Of a DNA stretch of 64,000 nt, positions 42,764 to 52,117 are shown piece by piece. The stretch is from the NCBI GenBank assembly GCA_017507005.1, contig JAFWBT010000021.1, forward strand, positions 1 through 64,000, in the 5' to 3' direction. The notes beneath the pieces were generated by a model. That model was not told where the DNA came from and did not search any database. It was given only the letters and a program-made list of their open reading frames with translations. The stretch comes from Clostridia bacterium (GTDB lineage: Bacteria > Bacillota > Clostridia > Christensenellales > Borkfalkiaceae). Made by a program: the position numbers and the translations under genes. How positions within the stretch are numbered: the first letter of the stretch is position 1; each line of letters begins with the position of its first letter.

Positions 42764-44194
42764 ATGGCTAAAGAAAATCAGTTTGTAGAACAGATTGCAG
42801 ACATCAACGCGGATTTTCCGCAGTGGTATACGGACGTTGTTTTAAAGACGAAGCTCGTTGACTACGGCCCCGTAAAGGGCACGATGGTTATTCGTCCATA
42901 CGGCTATGCGATTTGGGAAAATATCCAAAACGAAATGAACGCGCGCTTTAAAAAGCGTGGCGTGGAGAACGCATATTTCCCTCTGCTGATTCCCATGAGC
43001 TATTTTACGAAAGAGGCAGAGCACGTGGAAGGTTTTGCGCCCGAAGTGGCAGTGGTAACACACGCAGGCGGTGAGGAACTGAGCGAGCCTTTGGCTATCC
43101 GTCCTACGTCGGAGACGATTATCGGGACGATGATGGCGAAATGGGTGCAATCGTACCGCGATTTGCCGTTGAAGGTGAACCAGTGGTGTAACGTTATGCG
43201 TTGGGAAAAGACGACGCGTCCGTTCTTGCGGACGAGTGAATTTTTGTGGCAGGAAGGGCATACGGCGCATGCTAGCCAGCAGGAAGCAGAGGAAGAAACG
43301 CTTGCAATGCTGGAAATTTACAAGGAATTTGCAGAAAACTGTTTGGCTATCCCCGTATTGACGGGCAGAAAGACGGAAAAGGAAAAATTTGCGGGCGCAG
43401 TGGCGACGTACACTATCGAGGCTATGATGCGCGACGGTAAGAGTTTGCAGTCGGGTACTTCTCATTATTTGGGACAGAACTTTGCGACGGCGTTCGATAT
43501 TAAATACCTTGGCAACGAGGGCGTTTTGCAGACGGCGTACACGACGTCGTGGGGCGTTTCCACTCGTTTGATTGGTGCGGTGATTATGACGCACGGCGAC
43601 GAGAGAGGTCTTGTATTGCCGCCCGTTGTTGCGCCTATTCAATGCGTTATCGTGCCTATCGCGGCGCGTAAAGGCGGCGTTATTGAGGCTTGCGAGGCAC
43701 TCAAAGCGGAATTGGAAGCGGCAGGTGTGCGCGTGACGTTGGATAACACGGACAACAGCCCTGGCTGGAAGTTTAACGAGTGGGAAATGAAAGGCGTGCC
43801 CGTACGTATCGAGCTGGGGCCTCGCGATATCGAGGCAGGCAAGATGCTGTGCGCGCGTCGTGATACTCTGGAAAAACAGGAAATGCCGCTCTCGGGTGCG
43901 GCGGATAGCGTGAAGGAATTGCTCGCGACGGTGCAGAAAGATATGTTGGAAGCGGCGAGAAAGCGTCGTGACGAGCGTATTATTTACGCGGACGATATGG
44001 CTGGTATCTTGGCTGGCGTGGAGGCAGGGAAGTTCGTGAAAGCGGGCTGGTGCGGCTGCCGTAAGTGCGAGGACAAGATTAAGGAAGAAACGGCGGCGAC
44101 GGCGCGTGTGTTCGCGGAGGGCGAAACGACGGAAAAATGCGCGGTGTGCGGCGAGAAAGCAGCGCACGTGATTGTGTACGCAAGAGCGTATTAA
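42764..44194 (+). CDS. proS: Prolyl-tRNA synthetase, archaeal/eukaryotic-type short form
   Basis: 476 residues; lacks the internal editing domain of the long bacterial form. Class II motif 2 is within NVMRWEKTTRPFLRTSEFLW and the proline pocket near TSETIIGTMMAKW. The C-terminus has the zinc-binding cysteines CGCRKCEDK and CAVCGEK and ends in a tyrosine (YARAY), typical of this ProRS type. AGAGGTATAGAG precedes the start. Single gene. Confidence 0.96.
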   Translation: MAKENQFVEQIADINADFPQWYTDVVLKTKLVDYGPVKGTMVIRPYGYAIWENIQNEMNARFKKRGVENAYFPLLIPMSYFTKEAEHVEGFAPEVAVVTHAGGEELSEPLAIRPTSETIIGTMMAKWVQSYRDLPLKVNQWCNVMRWEKTTRPFLRTSEFLWQEGHTAHASQQEAEEETLAMLEIYKEFAENCLAIPVLTGRKTEKEKFAGAVATYTIEAMMRDGKSLQSGTSHYLGQNFATAFDIKYLGNEGVLQTAYTTSWGVSTRLIGAVIMTHGDERGLVLPPVVAPIQCVIVPIAARKGGVIEACEALKAELEAAGVRVTLDNTDNSPGWKFNEWEMKGVPVRIELGPRDIEAGKMLCARRDTLEKQEMPLSGAADSVKELLATVQKDMLEAARKRRDERIIYADDMAGILAGVEAGKFVKAGWCGCRKCEDKIKEETAATARVFAEGETTEKCAVCGEKAAHVIVYARAY

Positions 44195-44208
44195 AAATGG
44201 ATAAAAGA

Positions 44209-44238
44209 AAAAATCCTTTTCGAAAGAAAAGGATTTTT
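44209..44238 (+). terminator. Terminator of proS
   Basis: 13-bp perfect stem AAAAATCCTTTTC with a GAAA loop and a T-run. Confidence 0.9.
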
Positions 44239-44537
44239 TTGATGCTATAATGTTAGAGATTAGTTAAAGAGAAAGAGACTTTTTCTAGAATAGTATTTTT
44301 GCGGAGAATACATTCCGTCGTAGTGTATTGTAAAAATAAGAGTTCGTCGTCGGACGCGTTTTTTTGTATCAGCCTATCTTCATATTGTCGCAATATAAGC
44401 TCGCGGTAGTTTCGTCAACGATATGGATAAGTTTATGAAAGCAAAAGAAACACTCATTCCTAAAATTTAGCATATATAAAAAGTAAATTTTTGAGTTTTA
44501 CATTGCAATAGGTGCTTTTCGGGGATATAGGTAGACT
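44239..44537. other. Intergenic, no supported feature
   Basis: About 300 bp between the convergent proS and spoIIE. AT-rich, with short imperfect inverted repeats (for example GTAAA-TTTTTGAG-TTTTAC near 44482-44500) but no gene, RNA or clear terminator for spoIIE that I can support. Confidence 0.5.
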
Positions 44538-46853
44538 TTACGCGGCGGTAATGGGTTTGAATAGCCGCACGGCGACAGCCGTTACGTCGTCTTTCGCTAC
44601 GCCGCCGTAAGCTGTCAGCGCCTGCTGTAACAGCGTATCGACAAGCTCTTGAGGGTTGCGCGCAGGGATACTCTTTAACACGTCGTAAAGGTCGGTCGTG
44701 GAGCCGAACGCGTCGGTGATTCCGTCGCTCAAAAACAGCAGAATATCGTTTTCGGCGAGGGTGTACGCCGCGGTGTCGGGATGGAGAGAATCGAGAATTC
44801 CCAAAGGCAAAGAGCTGCCTTCTAACACTTTGACGGTGTTCCCCGAAAGGATAAAGCCGAGCGGTGAGCCGATTTTGACGACATCTGCCTCGCCGCTGTC
44901 TAGGTCGATTACGGCGATATCCACGCAGGCGAAAGTTTCTTCTTTGCTGAACGTGAGCAGTTTGTTGATAGTGGACAGCACCAGTTCAGAGGGCATTTTT
45001 GCACGATAAAAGCTCTCTAATAGAGAAATGGTGCTCTCGGAAATGCGCCGCGCGTACTCGCCACTGCCCATACCGTCGGAGAGGGCGACCATAAACCGCC
45101 GTTCGTCGATTTTGATGACGGTGTGGGTGTCGCCGCTCGCCGCAGAGCCGACTTTTCGGGTGGTGGCAACGCCGAACGCGGCGTCGAAACGGGGGCGTTT
45201 TTTAAGGATGCAGCAATACTTGTCTTGGGTGAGGGAAATGCGCTCCGAGATAACCATGTCTGCGTTGAACAGGTGTGAAGCGACGGCGGCTATCTTTTTT
45301 ACGTCCGATTTTCCGAACGTGATGAGGGAGATTGTGAGATTGTCCGTTTCGCCGTAGATAAGTACTTCCGAACAGACAATCCCTGCCGAGAGCATAGCGA
45401 CGTTTAGCGCGCGTTCTTTGTCCGTATATATTCGTAACGGCTCGCTCTGTTCTAAGGCGAGATTTTTTAATATTTCGCTGACGCCTTGGGCTTGGTTGGC
45501 AAGGAGTTGTCTGCCCGAGGCGGCGTTTTCCGTTTCCGTCATATATTTTCGATAATCGCCGATATGTCGATTGACGGCATAGAGAATATCACTTTGGTTG
45601 ATACACTCCTCTGCGAAGCGGCGGGGGATGTCGACGAGGCTCGTCCTGCCTTTCAAACATCCGACGTCGATGAGTTTGTCCAGCTCGATAGGCGTACCTT
45701 TGCGCGCGCAGGAGCGGTGTTGCGGACAGTTTTTACACACTTCGTCAATCACACAGCCACGGATAAATTCCTTGGCGCTTTGCTCGGCTTCCGTTGTGCC
45801 GAGCGAGGAAAAAGTCGATTCAATCTCACGGAAAACGGCGGAAATTTCAAAAAGTTTCTCACCGATTGTGGCGCGATTGCGATTGATGGCGATACGGGAA
45901 AGGTGTTTTTCGCGATAGAACACGAGTTTGTTTTCTAATTCACGGATGAGCGGTGTGGGCAGGAGCAGAAAAAATAGGCAGGGCAGGACGGCGGCGAGGA
46001 CGGAACGGACGAGGTGGGCGGTGGAGAGCGCGTACAGACCGTCGAAATAGCCGTATGTAAAAATGACGATAAGCGTGGCGCAGACGGCGGTAAGGCGGCC
46101 CGTTTTGATAAACAGCGCAATCGTGATGCCGTAGATGAAAAATCTATCGAGTGATAGTCCTGCAACGAGGGTGGTTGGCAAACCAAGAACGAACGCGCAA
46201 AGGAGCGTCGAGGCGTCTTTTGTGGCGCACGCAAATAGCAATAAAATGAAAAGTGAGGCACCCATGTACGCGTTCACGGAGAAAAAATGACAAAATCCAA
46301 CCCCTAAAAACACGAATAAAAGCAGGGAGAAAAATAGCTCGTCGTTACGCAGACGGCATTTTAGGAGTTTTTTTAAGATTGCCGAAGTGGCGACGGAAAA
46401 TGCCGCCGCGAGTAAAAATAAAAGGGCGGAAAGGAGTATTTTTTGTACTAGCGCGGTGAGGGAGAAAACGAATTCAAAGGGCAGAACGTAGGCGGAGAAG
46501 GGCGCGAAAACGATAAAGGCTACGAAGGAGAGGGTGAGGGAAAGTAAGGGCAGAAAACGAGAGCGTTGGAAGTTGTTTTTAGGCAGGCGTGTCTGCGCGA
46601 AAAAGCCGAGCCATACAAGGAGGGCTTGGCAGGCATAGAGCAAGATTATGGCGGTGTTGCCGCTAAAAATCGAGGTGAGGAAATATAAAAGTGGCGGTAA
46701 GGCGGGGGATAGCCCTGCGGCGCAGACGGCGTAAACAAGGGGAAGAGCGAACGGCTCGAAAGAGTTGCCGATTTGGGATAAGAGGAGCAAGGCAAAGAAT
46801 AACACGGCGTAGAGAAAAACGTCGGATAGGGACGCTTTGGTGTGGAATTGCAT
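44538..46853 (-). CDS. spoIIE: Stage II sporulation protein E, PP2C phosphatase
   Basis: 771 residues. The N-terminal half has about ten membrane segments, as in SpoIIE; the middle is the regulatory region with a Cys-containing segment (EVCKNCPQHRSCARKG); the C-terminus is a PP2C-like domain with metal-binding motifs ALSDGMGSGEYA and LLFLSDGITDAF. SpoIIE dephosphorylates SpoIIAA in the forespore and activates sigma-F, and helps polar division. GGAGG precedes the ATG. A TATAAT (46886-46881 on the minus strand) may be its -10. Its presence marks a spore-forming lineage. Confidence 0.95.
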   Translation of the reverse strand: MQFHTKASLSDVFLYAVLFFALLLLSQIGNSFEPFALPLVYAVCAAGLSPALPPLLYFLTSIFSGNTAIILLYACQALLVWLGFFAQTRLPKNNFQRSRFLPLLSLTLSFVAFIVFAPFSAYVLPFEFVFSLTALVQKILLSALLFLLAAAFSVATSAILKKLLKCRLRNDELFFSLLLFVFLGVGFCHFFSVNAYMGASLFILLLFACATKDASTLLCAFVLGLPTTLVAGLSLDRFFIYGITIALFIKTGRLTAVCATLIVIFTYGYFDGLYALSTAHLVRSVLAAVLPCLFFLLLPTPLIRELENKLVFYREKHLSRIAINRNRATIGEKLFEISAVFREIESTFSSLGTTEAEQSAKEFIRGCVIDEVCKNCPQHRSCARKGTPIELDKLIDVGCLKGRTSLVDIPRRFAEECINQSDILYAVNRHIGDYRKYMTETENAASGRQLLANQAQGVSEILKNLALEQSEPLRIYTDKERALNVAMLSAGIVCSEVLIYGETDNLTISLITFGKSDVKKIAAVASHLFNADMVISERISLTQDKYCCILKKRPRFDAAFGVATTRKVGSAASGDTHTVIKIDERRFMVALSDGMGSGEYARRISESTISLLESFYRAKMPSELVLSTINKLLTFSKEETFACVDIAVIDLDSGEADVVKIGSPLGFILSGNTVKVLEGSSLPLGILDSLHPDTAAYTLAENDILLFLSDGITDAFGSTTDLYDVLKSIPARNPQELVDTLLQQALTAYGGVAKDDVTAVAVRLFKPITAA

Positions 46854-46885
46854 AGGGATAGCCTCCGAAATTTTTCCTTTATTAT

Positions 46886-46937
46886 ATAAGAAAAACAGCC
46901 GCGAAATTTGGGCTTTTGTGCCGTATTGCGACTGTTT
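46886..46937 (-). terminator. Terminator of mazF
   Basis: AAACAGCCGC (46893-46902) pairs with GCGACTGTTT (46928-46937) apart from one mismatch; the minus strand runs on into TTTTTCTT. Confidence 0.65.
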
Positions 46938-46979
46938 CTGCGTTAGTAGCTTGGTTTTTATGTTTTAGACGATTGCGTA

Positions 46980-47330
46980 TTAGGAATTGACGGGGAAGCC
47001 GAGGCTGATGAGGATAGCTCTATTCACGCGCAGCATTGTGGACGGGGGTAGCGCTCCAATACGCTCTTTTAGGCGGCGTTTGTCTAACGTGCGGATTTGT
47101 TCTAATAAAATTACGCTGTCTTTGGCTAGTCCGTAGGCGGATGGCAACTCGATATGAGTGGGGAGCTTTGCTTTGTTGATTTTGCTAGTGACGGCGGCGG
47201 CGATAATGGTGGGGGAATATTTGTTCCCGATATCGTTTTGTACGACGAGGACGGGGCGTATGCCGCCTTGCTCGCTGCCCACGACGGGGGAAAGATCTGC
47301 ATAGTACAATTCACCGCGTTTTACGTTCAT
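46980..47330 (-). CDS. MazF/NdoA-type mRNA interferase, no adjacent antitoxin
   Basis: 116 residues from ATG 47330, which has GAGGTG ahead; a longer frame to 47357 lacks a ribosome site. The start [20 protein letters not shown] and [13 protein letters not shown] are typical of the chromosomal EndoA/NdoA group, an ACA-type or UACAU-type mRNA endoribonuclease. No mazE-like ORF precedes it in the 217 bp up to pgi, nor is alr next to it as in Bacillus. The antitoxin may be elsewhere. Confidence 0.92.
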   Translation of the reverse strand: MNVKRGELYYADLSPVVGSEQGGIRPVLVVQNDIGNKYSPTIIAAAVTSKINKAKLPTHIELPSAYGLAKDSVILLEQIRTLDKRRLKERIGALPPSTMLRVNRAILISLGFPVNS

Positions 47331-47454
47331 TATCAACACACCTCTTTTGAAAAACAAACACTCCCTTAATGCATTATATGTAAAAAGTAAGCGTCTGCGT
47401 TCCGTTTTCTTCTCTATGAGTATTCCCGAAAAATGCCGCCGTTATACGCGTAAA

Positions 47455-47496
47455 AGAAAAATACCCTCGAAAGACTTTTTGGTCGTTCGAGGGTAC
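47455..47496 (-). terminator. Terminator of pgi
   Basis: Stem TACCCTCGAA/TTCGAGGGTA (47462-47495) with an inner AGAC/GGTC pair; on the minus strand it is followed by TTTTTCTTTT. Confidence 0.85.
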
Positions 47497-47547
47497 CATG
47501 TATGCGTTGAAATGATTTTTCAAGCGGATTTATTTAGAAAAATGCGT

Positions 47548-48981
47548 TTAGATAATGCACTTTTCGTCCTTTTCGGGCAGGGAATCGAGTTCCTTTTTCT
47601 TTTCAGCGTAGCCCGCCTTACCAAGTAATGCGAAGGTGGCTTTTTTGCCTTCTTCTACGCCCGGCTGATTGAAGGTGTTGATGTTGAGCATTGCGCCTGC
47701 GTATGCCGTCTGCAATTCAAACAAGAACAAGAGCTGACCTAAGGTGAACGCGTTCAGTTCGGGAATCCACAACGTATAGTTCATTCTGCCTGCTTTCGTC
47801 AGCGCGTATGCCGTTGCTGCGTTTTCTGCCTGAATAAGTTCTTCCATAGTGTGTCCGCCAAGGAACGCCACGTCGGGAATATTTTCACAGCCGTGGGGGA
47901 TAGGCATCTCGCACGCGTATTTTTTCAGCGAAAGGAAAGTAACCACTTTGTCATAAGGACCTTCGGTATACAGCTGTACTTGCGAGTGCTGGTCGGTAAC
48001 GCCGAGCGATTTTACGGGTGTTTGACCGTAATTGCAGGGTTTGCCGTCGAGCGTTTCGTTCTTGCCAAGCGATTCTGCCCACAGCTGGCAATACCAGTCG
48101 GCAAGGTATTTAAGATTGTCCGAATAGGGCATCATAACGCCGACGTTTTTGCCCTGTTCCATTGCCGCGACCTGCAACACCGCGCACATAAGAGCGGGGT
48201 TGTGACGCATCATGGGTTTGTTACAAATGGAATCCATATACGCCGCGCCTGCGAGCAAGCCCACGATATCAATGCCAAGCACCGCCGCAGGTAACAGACC
48301 AACGGGGCACAGTTGCGAGAATCTGCCGCCAACGCCGTCGGGGAGCACGTAGCTCTTGATGCCGCCGCATTCGTCGGAAATCTTTTTAAGATTGCCTTTC
48401 TTTTCGTCCGTCGTGAAGATGACGTTGTCTTTTACGTTGACGCCTGCTTTCGTTAAAAGGTCGAGAATAATGAGGTATTGCGTCATCGTTTCGCTCGTCG
48501 CGCCCGATTTGGAAACGACGTTAAAGCAGGTTTTTTCTGGCTCGATTACGTCCAAAAGGTCGCGCATACGAACGGGGTCTACGTTGTCTTCCACGTAGAA
48601 TTTCGGGCCTTTTCTCTTGAATTTCGGCAGGTCGTTATAATGTAAATGACACAGTGCGTTGAACGCCATAATAGGGCCGAGGGCACTGCCGCCGATGCCA
48701 AGAACGACGAAATATTGGAAATTTTTTCTAATCTCTCTTGCCGTTTGTTGAATATCGGCAACGATTTCTTTCTGATTGTAAGGAAGTTCCGTCCAGCCCA
48801 TATACAGCTCGTCTTTGCCGCGGTTTTCCTTTACGTAACGGAACGCCTCGTTTGCCTTGGACGCGTATCTGGAAAGCTGTGCGTCGGTGAAACCTTTATC
48901 ACCTAAAAATTTTTCGGTCATGTTATTGTAATCCAGCGTGACACGCATGGAATTACGCCATTCTCTGGTCTTGTAGCCCAT
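47548..48981 (-). CDS. pgi: Glucose-6-phosphate isomerase
   Basis: 477 residues, the Firmicutes-length form. Interconverts glucose-6-phosphate and fructose-6-phosphate. VLGIGGSALGP and FNVVSKSGATSETM are the sugar-phosphate-binding SIS motifs; VTDQHSQVQLYTEGPYDKVV carries the conserved region with the catalytic His. AGGAGG is positioned 6 bases before the ATG at 48981. Single gene. Confidence 0.96.
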   Translation of the reverse strand: MGYKTREWRNSMRVTLDYNNMTEKFLGDKGFTDAQLSRYASKANEAFRYVKENRGKDELYMGWTELPYNQKEIVADIQQTAREIRKNFQYFVVLGIGGSALGPIMAFNALCHLHYNDLPKFKRKGPKFYVEDNVDPVRMRDLLDVIEPEKTCFNVVSKSGATSETMTQYLIILDLLTKAGVNVKDNVIFTTDEKKGNLKKISDECGGIKSYVLPDGVGGRFSQLCPVGLLPAAVLGIDIVGLLAGAAYMDSICNKPMMRHNPALMCAVLQVAAMEQGKNVGVMMPYSDNLKYLADWYCQLWAESLGKNETLDGKPCNYGQTPVKSLGVTDQHSQVQLYTEGPYDKVVTFLSLKKYACEMPIPHGCENIPDVAFLGGHTMEELIQAENAATAYALTKAGRMNYTLWIPELNAFTLGQLLFLFELQTAYAGAMLNINTFNQPGVEEGKKATFALLGKAGYAEKKKELDSLPEKDEKCII

Positions 48982-49112
48982 AGTAGCCTCCTCATTTTTT
49001 ATTTTACCTTATTATTGTACTCTTTCTTGCCTTTTCTGTCAAGGATAGAGCGAAAAAAAGTTTGTAAAAAAGCGTAAAAAAAGAAGAAAAAGGCACGTTT
49101 TTATCTTTTGGG

Positions 49113-50708
49113 CTAAGGGAAGCGCGGTTTTGGTCGTTTTTTTGGTGTTGAAAAAGGTGTTTTGCTTGTTCTCGTTCGTTTTTTAATGCGGAATTTTTTA
49201 ACGCCGAGCTTTTTTAAAAAGGCGACGAGGGGGATTGCGCCCGTTAGCGTATACACGAGTAAGGTGGAAAGGGCGAGCAAGGTGGATACGCAAACGACGA
49301 CGGTGAGCTGACCGCAAAAACGCTTGAAAACGGAATCGAAAAATTGTCCCAAAAGGCAGAGCGGCAGGACGGACAAAAAGGCGGGTAAAAAGATTTGAAC
49401 GCGTACATGCCCTCTGCGTTTTTCAAAAATTTGACATTTTTTATGTAGAAAAGTGAGGTTGCAAACGGCATTTAGAAAAAAGCTGGCGCCCAACCCGATA
49501 ACGTAGGCGTATACGCCGAAAAACGGTGGCAAGAACAACACGCAAAGGAGCATAGCCGCTGCCCCGATAAAATAGAACAAAAAAGTCTGTTTTTCAAAGC
49601 CCAAGGAATTGAGCATACCCGTCGTAATCATTGTGAGGCTCATAGGGAGAAGGATTACACAGCCTTTGACGACGATTTCACCTGCCATGGCGTTAGAAAA
49701 TGCCAGCCGCGCAAGGTCCTCGCCCACCGCGTAGAAAAAGGGGATAAGGATGCAGGAAAGCAGCACGGCAAAGTGGATTCCGCGCGCGATGTTTTTATGT
49801 AATCGCTCGTAATTTTTACGGTAAAAATCTTCCGATAATTCGGGCACAAGCACGAGCGAGAGTGCGCCGATTAGGGTGGAGGGCACGAATAAAATGGGCA
49901 TTGCCATACCTGAAACGATACCGAATAATCGCAACGCTTCGCCGTTTTCTATCCCTGCGCGGACGAGCATTGCCGGCAATAAAACGGCGATTGCGGAATT
50001 GACGAGCGAACTGCTCGCGCGGACGGACGTGATAGGCATGGTCGCGTTGAACAGCGGTTTTAACGATTTTTTAGGCGCGCAAAGCTTGCCGCCGCAAAAG
50101 AAAAACGATAGCGTAGAAACGACGAACGAAAAGAGGTAGGAGATGACGACTGCCCACGCCGCTTTCTTCGCGCCGTCCAAGGGCGTGGCGACGTTTTGCA
50201 ACAGTAGGACGCCTACAATCACCATAACGGTTTCTTCCGCTACTTCGATTACCGAGGGTAATAAAAATCGTTTATTGCCCCAAAAACTGCCGCGGAACAC
50301 CGCGTAAACGCAGGTGACGCTAAGCCCGACGAGCAGGATTCGGAACACGTCGTAGCTGCGTTTATCCGCGAAAAGAAAGGACGGGCGGACGCGGAAAAGC
50401 CCGAAGATAAGACAGACGGGCACGGTGAGTAAAAGGCACAAGCATATCCCTGCGCTGACGGCGGAGCGCTCGCCTTTGGCGGAGTTTTCGGCTTTGCTTT
50501 TGGCAATCATACGGGAAACGGTGATGGGAATACCGCCCGTACCCACCGTCATAAACAGTGAGAATATGGACAGAGCGACTTGGTACAAGCCCAGCCCCTC
50601 CGCGCCGATGAGCCGCGATAAGACGATACGGTATAAAAAGCCCAGCGAGCGTTCGGCTACGGACAGAGCGGTGACGATAGTGGCGTTGGTATAGACAGCG
50701 TTTTTCAT
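49113..50708 (-). CDS. SpoVB/MurJ-like polysaccharide flippase (MOP superfamily)
   Basis: 531 residues from ATG 50708; the frame is open further upstream but that part is unlike the family. About 14 membrane segments, starting TNATIVTALSVAERSLGFLY and RIVLSRLIGAEGLGLYQVAL, the hallmark of SpoVB and related flippases. It probably exports lipid-linked oligosaccharide for the spore cortex or wall. The C-terminus is very basic (KKFRIKKRTRTSK). There is no ribosome site; TACAAT ends 6 bases before the ATG, so the transcript could be leaderless. Divergent from the LysM gene. Confidence 0.85.
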   Translation of the reverse strand: MKNAVYTNATIVTALSVAERSLGFLYRIVLSRLIGAEGLGLYQVALSIFSLFMTVGTGGIPITVSRMIAKSKAENSAKGERSAVSAGICLCLLLTVPVCLIFGLFRVRPSFLFADKRSYDVFRILLVGLSVTCVYAVFRGSFWGNKRFLLPSVIEVAEETVMVIVGVLLLQNVATPLDGAKKAAWAVVISYLFSFVVSTLSFFFCGGKLCAPKKSLKPLFNATMPITSVRASSSLVNSAIAVLLPAMLVRAGIENGEALRLFGIVSGMAMPILFVPSTLIGALSLVLVPELSEDFYRKNYERLHKNIARGIHFAVLLSCILIPFFYAVGEDLARLAFSNAMAGEIVVKGCVILLPMSLTMITTGMLNSLGFEKQTFLFYFIGAAAMLLCVLFLPPFFGVYAYVIGLGASFFLNAVCNLTFLHKKCQIFEKRRGHVRVQIFLPAFLSVLPLCLLGQFFDSVFKRFCGQLTVVVCVSTLLALSTLLVYTLTGAIPLVAFLKKLGVKKFRIKKRTRTSKTPFSTPKKRPKPRFP

Positions 50709-50749
50709 GGTATTATTGTACGAGCCGTTTTGGCAGAATAGAACAAAGG

Positions 50750-50778
50750 GCATATTTTTATACACTGGGGCATATCGT
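50750..50778 (+). promoter_or_regulatory. Sigma-E-like promoter of the LysM gene
   Basis: GCATATT (50750-50756), 14 bases, CATATCGT (50771-50778). The Bacillus sigma-E consensus, as I recall it, is KMATATT-N14-CATACANT. The -35 matches fully and the -10 matches in CATA and the final T. Confidence 0.6.
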
Positions 50779-50785
50779 AATACAA

Positions 50786-51067
50786 ATGTTGAAAATGCGA
50801 TTAGTGAAATATTATAAAGTGAAAGCAGGGCAGAGTTTGCGCGAGATTGCGGAGGCGTTCTCGGTGGCGGAAGGGTTGTTGATAAAGGAAAACGGTTTGA
50901 CACAAGCGCCGTATGCAGGGCAGATTTTGAAGATACCGTCTGCGCGCGGTAATGCGTATATTGTGCGCGAGGGGGACACGAAAGAACTGCTGTGTGGCAG
51001 CGCGCAAGCTTATCGGGAAAAGAACGGCACGGATATTTTTTATATCGGTATGCGCGTGATTTTGTAA
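50786..51067 (+). CDS. Small LysM protein, likely sporulation-associated
   Basis: 93 residues. Two LysM-type peptidoglycan-binding units: YYKVKAGQSLREIAEAF with NGLTQAPYAGQILKIP, and YIVREGDTKELLC with YIGMRVIL. It has no signal peptide, like the mother-cell LysM proteins of the spore coat (SafA, YaaH-type N-termini). The expected transcription start from the sigma-E-like promoter falls at about 50785, so the ATG at 50786 would be leaderless; ATG 50795 is the alternative start. Confidence 0.78.
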   Translation: MLKMRLVKYYKVKAGQSLREIAEAFSVAEGLLIKENGLTQAPYAGQILKIPSARGNAYIVREGDTKELLCGSAQAYREKNGTDIFYIGMRVIL

Positions 51068-51154
51068 AAACGCGTGACGGAACGGGGCGTGGGGATGGAT
51101 AACGAACGGACAATAAACGGAGAACAAACGGGTAACAAACGCGCGTGGGAAAGG

Positions 51155-51218
51155 CATACTATATAATAAGAACGACGATACGAACGACCGAAAAAACGGG
51201 CAACACCGCCTTTTTCGG
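51155..51218 (+). promoter_or_regulatory. Promoter region and leader hairpin of the Gly-rich protein
   Basis: CATACTATATAAT (51155-51167) contains both a TATAAT and a CATANNNTA pattern as used by mother-cell sigma factors; no clear -35. A hairpin CCGAAAAAACGG/CCGCCTTTTTCGG (51188-51218) follows in the leader. Confidence 0.45.
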
Positions 51219-51244
51219 AATTATTCGTGACAGGAGGTAAATTT

Positions 51245-51973
51245 ATGTCCTTTTATTCTAATTTTCAGTCGGATAAATGTCCCGGTTCGCTCTCGGGGAA
51301 TCCGACGAACGGTTTGACGGAAAAGGTGTGTATTCAGGCGGAAAAGATTTTCGACGCCGGAATCAAGCAGACGCAGCTGGAAAATTATACGCTGACGCTC
51401 AGCGACCTTTCGCCTGCAAATCCTACATATCCCTTGACGTTTATCAGCGCGCGTTCGACCTCTGCCGAGGCGACCGTGAGTAATCTTAATATCGAGCGGC
51501 AAGCCGACAAACCCTGCGCGCGTGTGCAGGCGACGGTGAGCGTGCCTTTGGAAGTGTTGTATACCGACGCAAACGGTGTGGACGGCAGCGCGACGGCTAC
51601 CGTTTCGTTGCAGCAAGACGTGCTTCTTTACGTACCTGCCCCCTCCATTATGCCGTTTTCGGTGCGCGCGGTGGTGAGCGCCGTTGCGCCAGACGGGACG
51701 TTTGATACGGCGACGCAGGGCTTTATCGTCAGTATTTGCGCGACGGTGATTTTGAAGATTGCAATGCCTGTGGAGGTGCTCGTGCCCTCGTACGGATATT
51801 GCGTAATTCCGCCCTTGCAGGAATATTCGCAGGAAGTGTGCGCGGGCTTTTTTGAGCTGCCTTTATACCCGCAGGGTGGAAACGGCGGCATAGGCTCGGG
51901 CGGGGCTGGCGGCGCATGCGGACCGTGTGGAAACGGCGGCATGGGCGGCGGCTCGTGTAAGTGCGGTAGATGA
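51245..51973 (+). CDS. Conserved clostridial protein with Gly/Cys-rich C-terminus
   Basis: 242 residues from ATG 51245, six bases after CAGGAGG-TAAATTT. The body (EKVCIQAEKIFDAGIKQTQL, ARSTSAEATVSNLNI, VTVILKIAMPVEVLVPSYG) is beta-rich and looks familiar as an unnamed protein of many Clostridia; I cannot give it a name. The last 30 residues alternate Gly with Cys and Ser (GACGPCGNGGMGGGSCKCGR), which could cross-link. With a mother-cell-like promoter and the LysM gene upstream, a spore-surface role is a guess. Confidence 0.72.
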   Translation: MSFYSNFQSDKCPGSLSGNPTNGLTEKVCIQAEKIFDAGIKQTQLENYTLTLSDLSPANPTYPLTFISARSTSAEATVSNLNIERQADKPCARVQATVSVPLEVLYTDANGVDGSATATVSLQQDVLLYVPAPSIMPFSVRAVVSAVAPDGTFDTATQGFIVSICATVILKIAMPVEVLVPSYGYCVIPPLQEYSQEVCAGFFELPLYPQGGNGGIGSGGAGGACGPCGNGGMGGGSCKCGR

Positions 51974-51996
51974 CGGCTGGATAGGATAAAATAGCG

Positions 51997-52028
51997 AAAA
52001 CGACGGTTTTTTCAAGCCGTCGTTTTTT
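51997..52028 (+). terminator. Terminator of the Gly-rich protein gene
   Basis: 10-bp stem AAAACGACGG/CCGTCGTTTT with a T-run. Confidence 0.88.
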
Positions 52029-52042
52029 CTTTGACGCGAGGG

Positions 52043-52072
52043 TTGACAAGAGGTGAGAGAAAGTGATAAAAT
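52043..52072 (+). promoter_or_regulatory. Promoter of the LRR lipoprotein
   Basis: TTGACA (52043-52048), 18 bases, TAAAAT (52067-52072). Confidence 0.7.
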
Positions 52073-52117
52073 AAACAAAATATAGTTTTTTACAAATAAA
52101 ACACAAGGGGGATAAAG

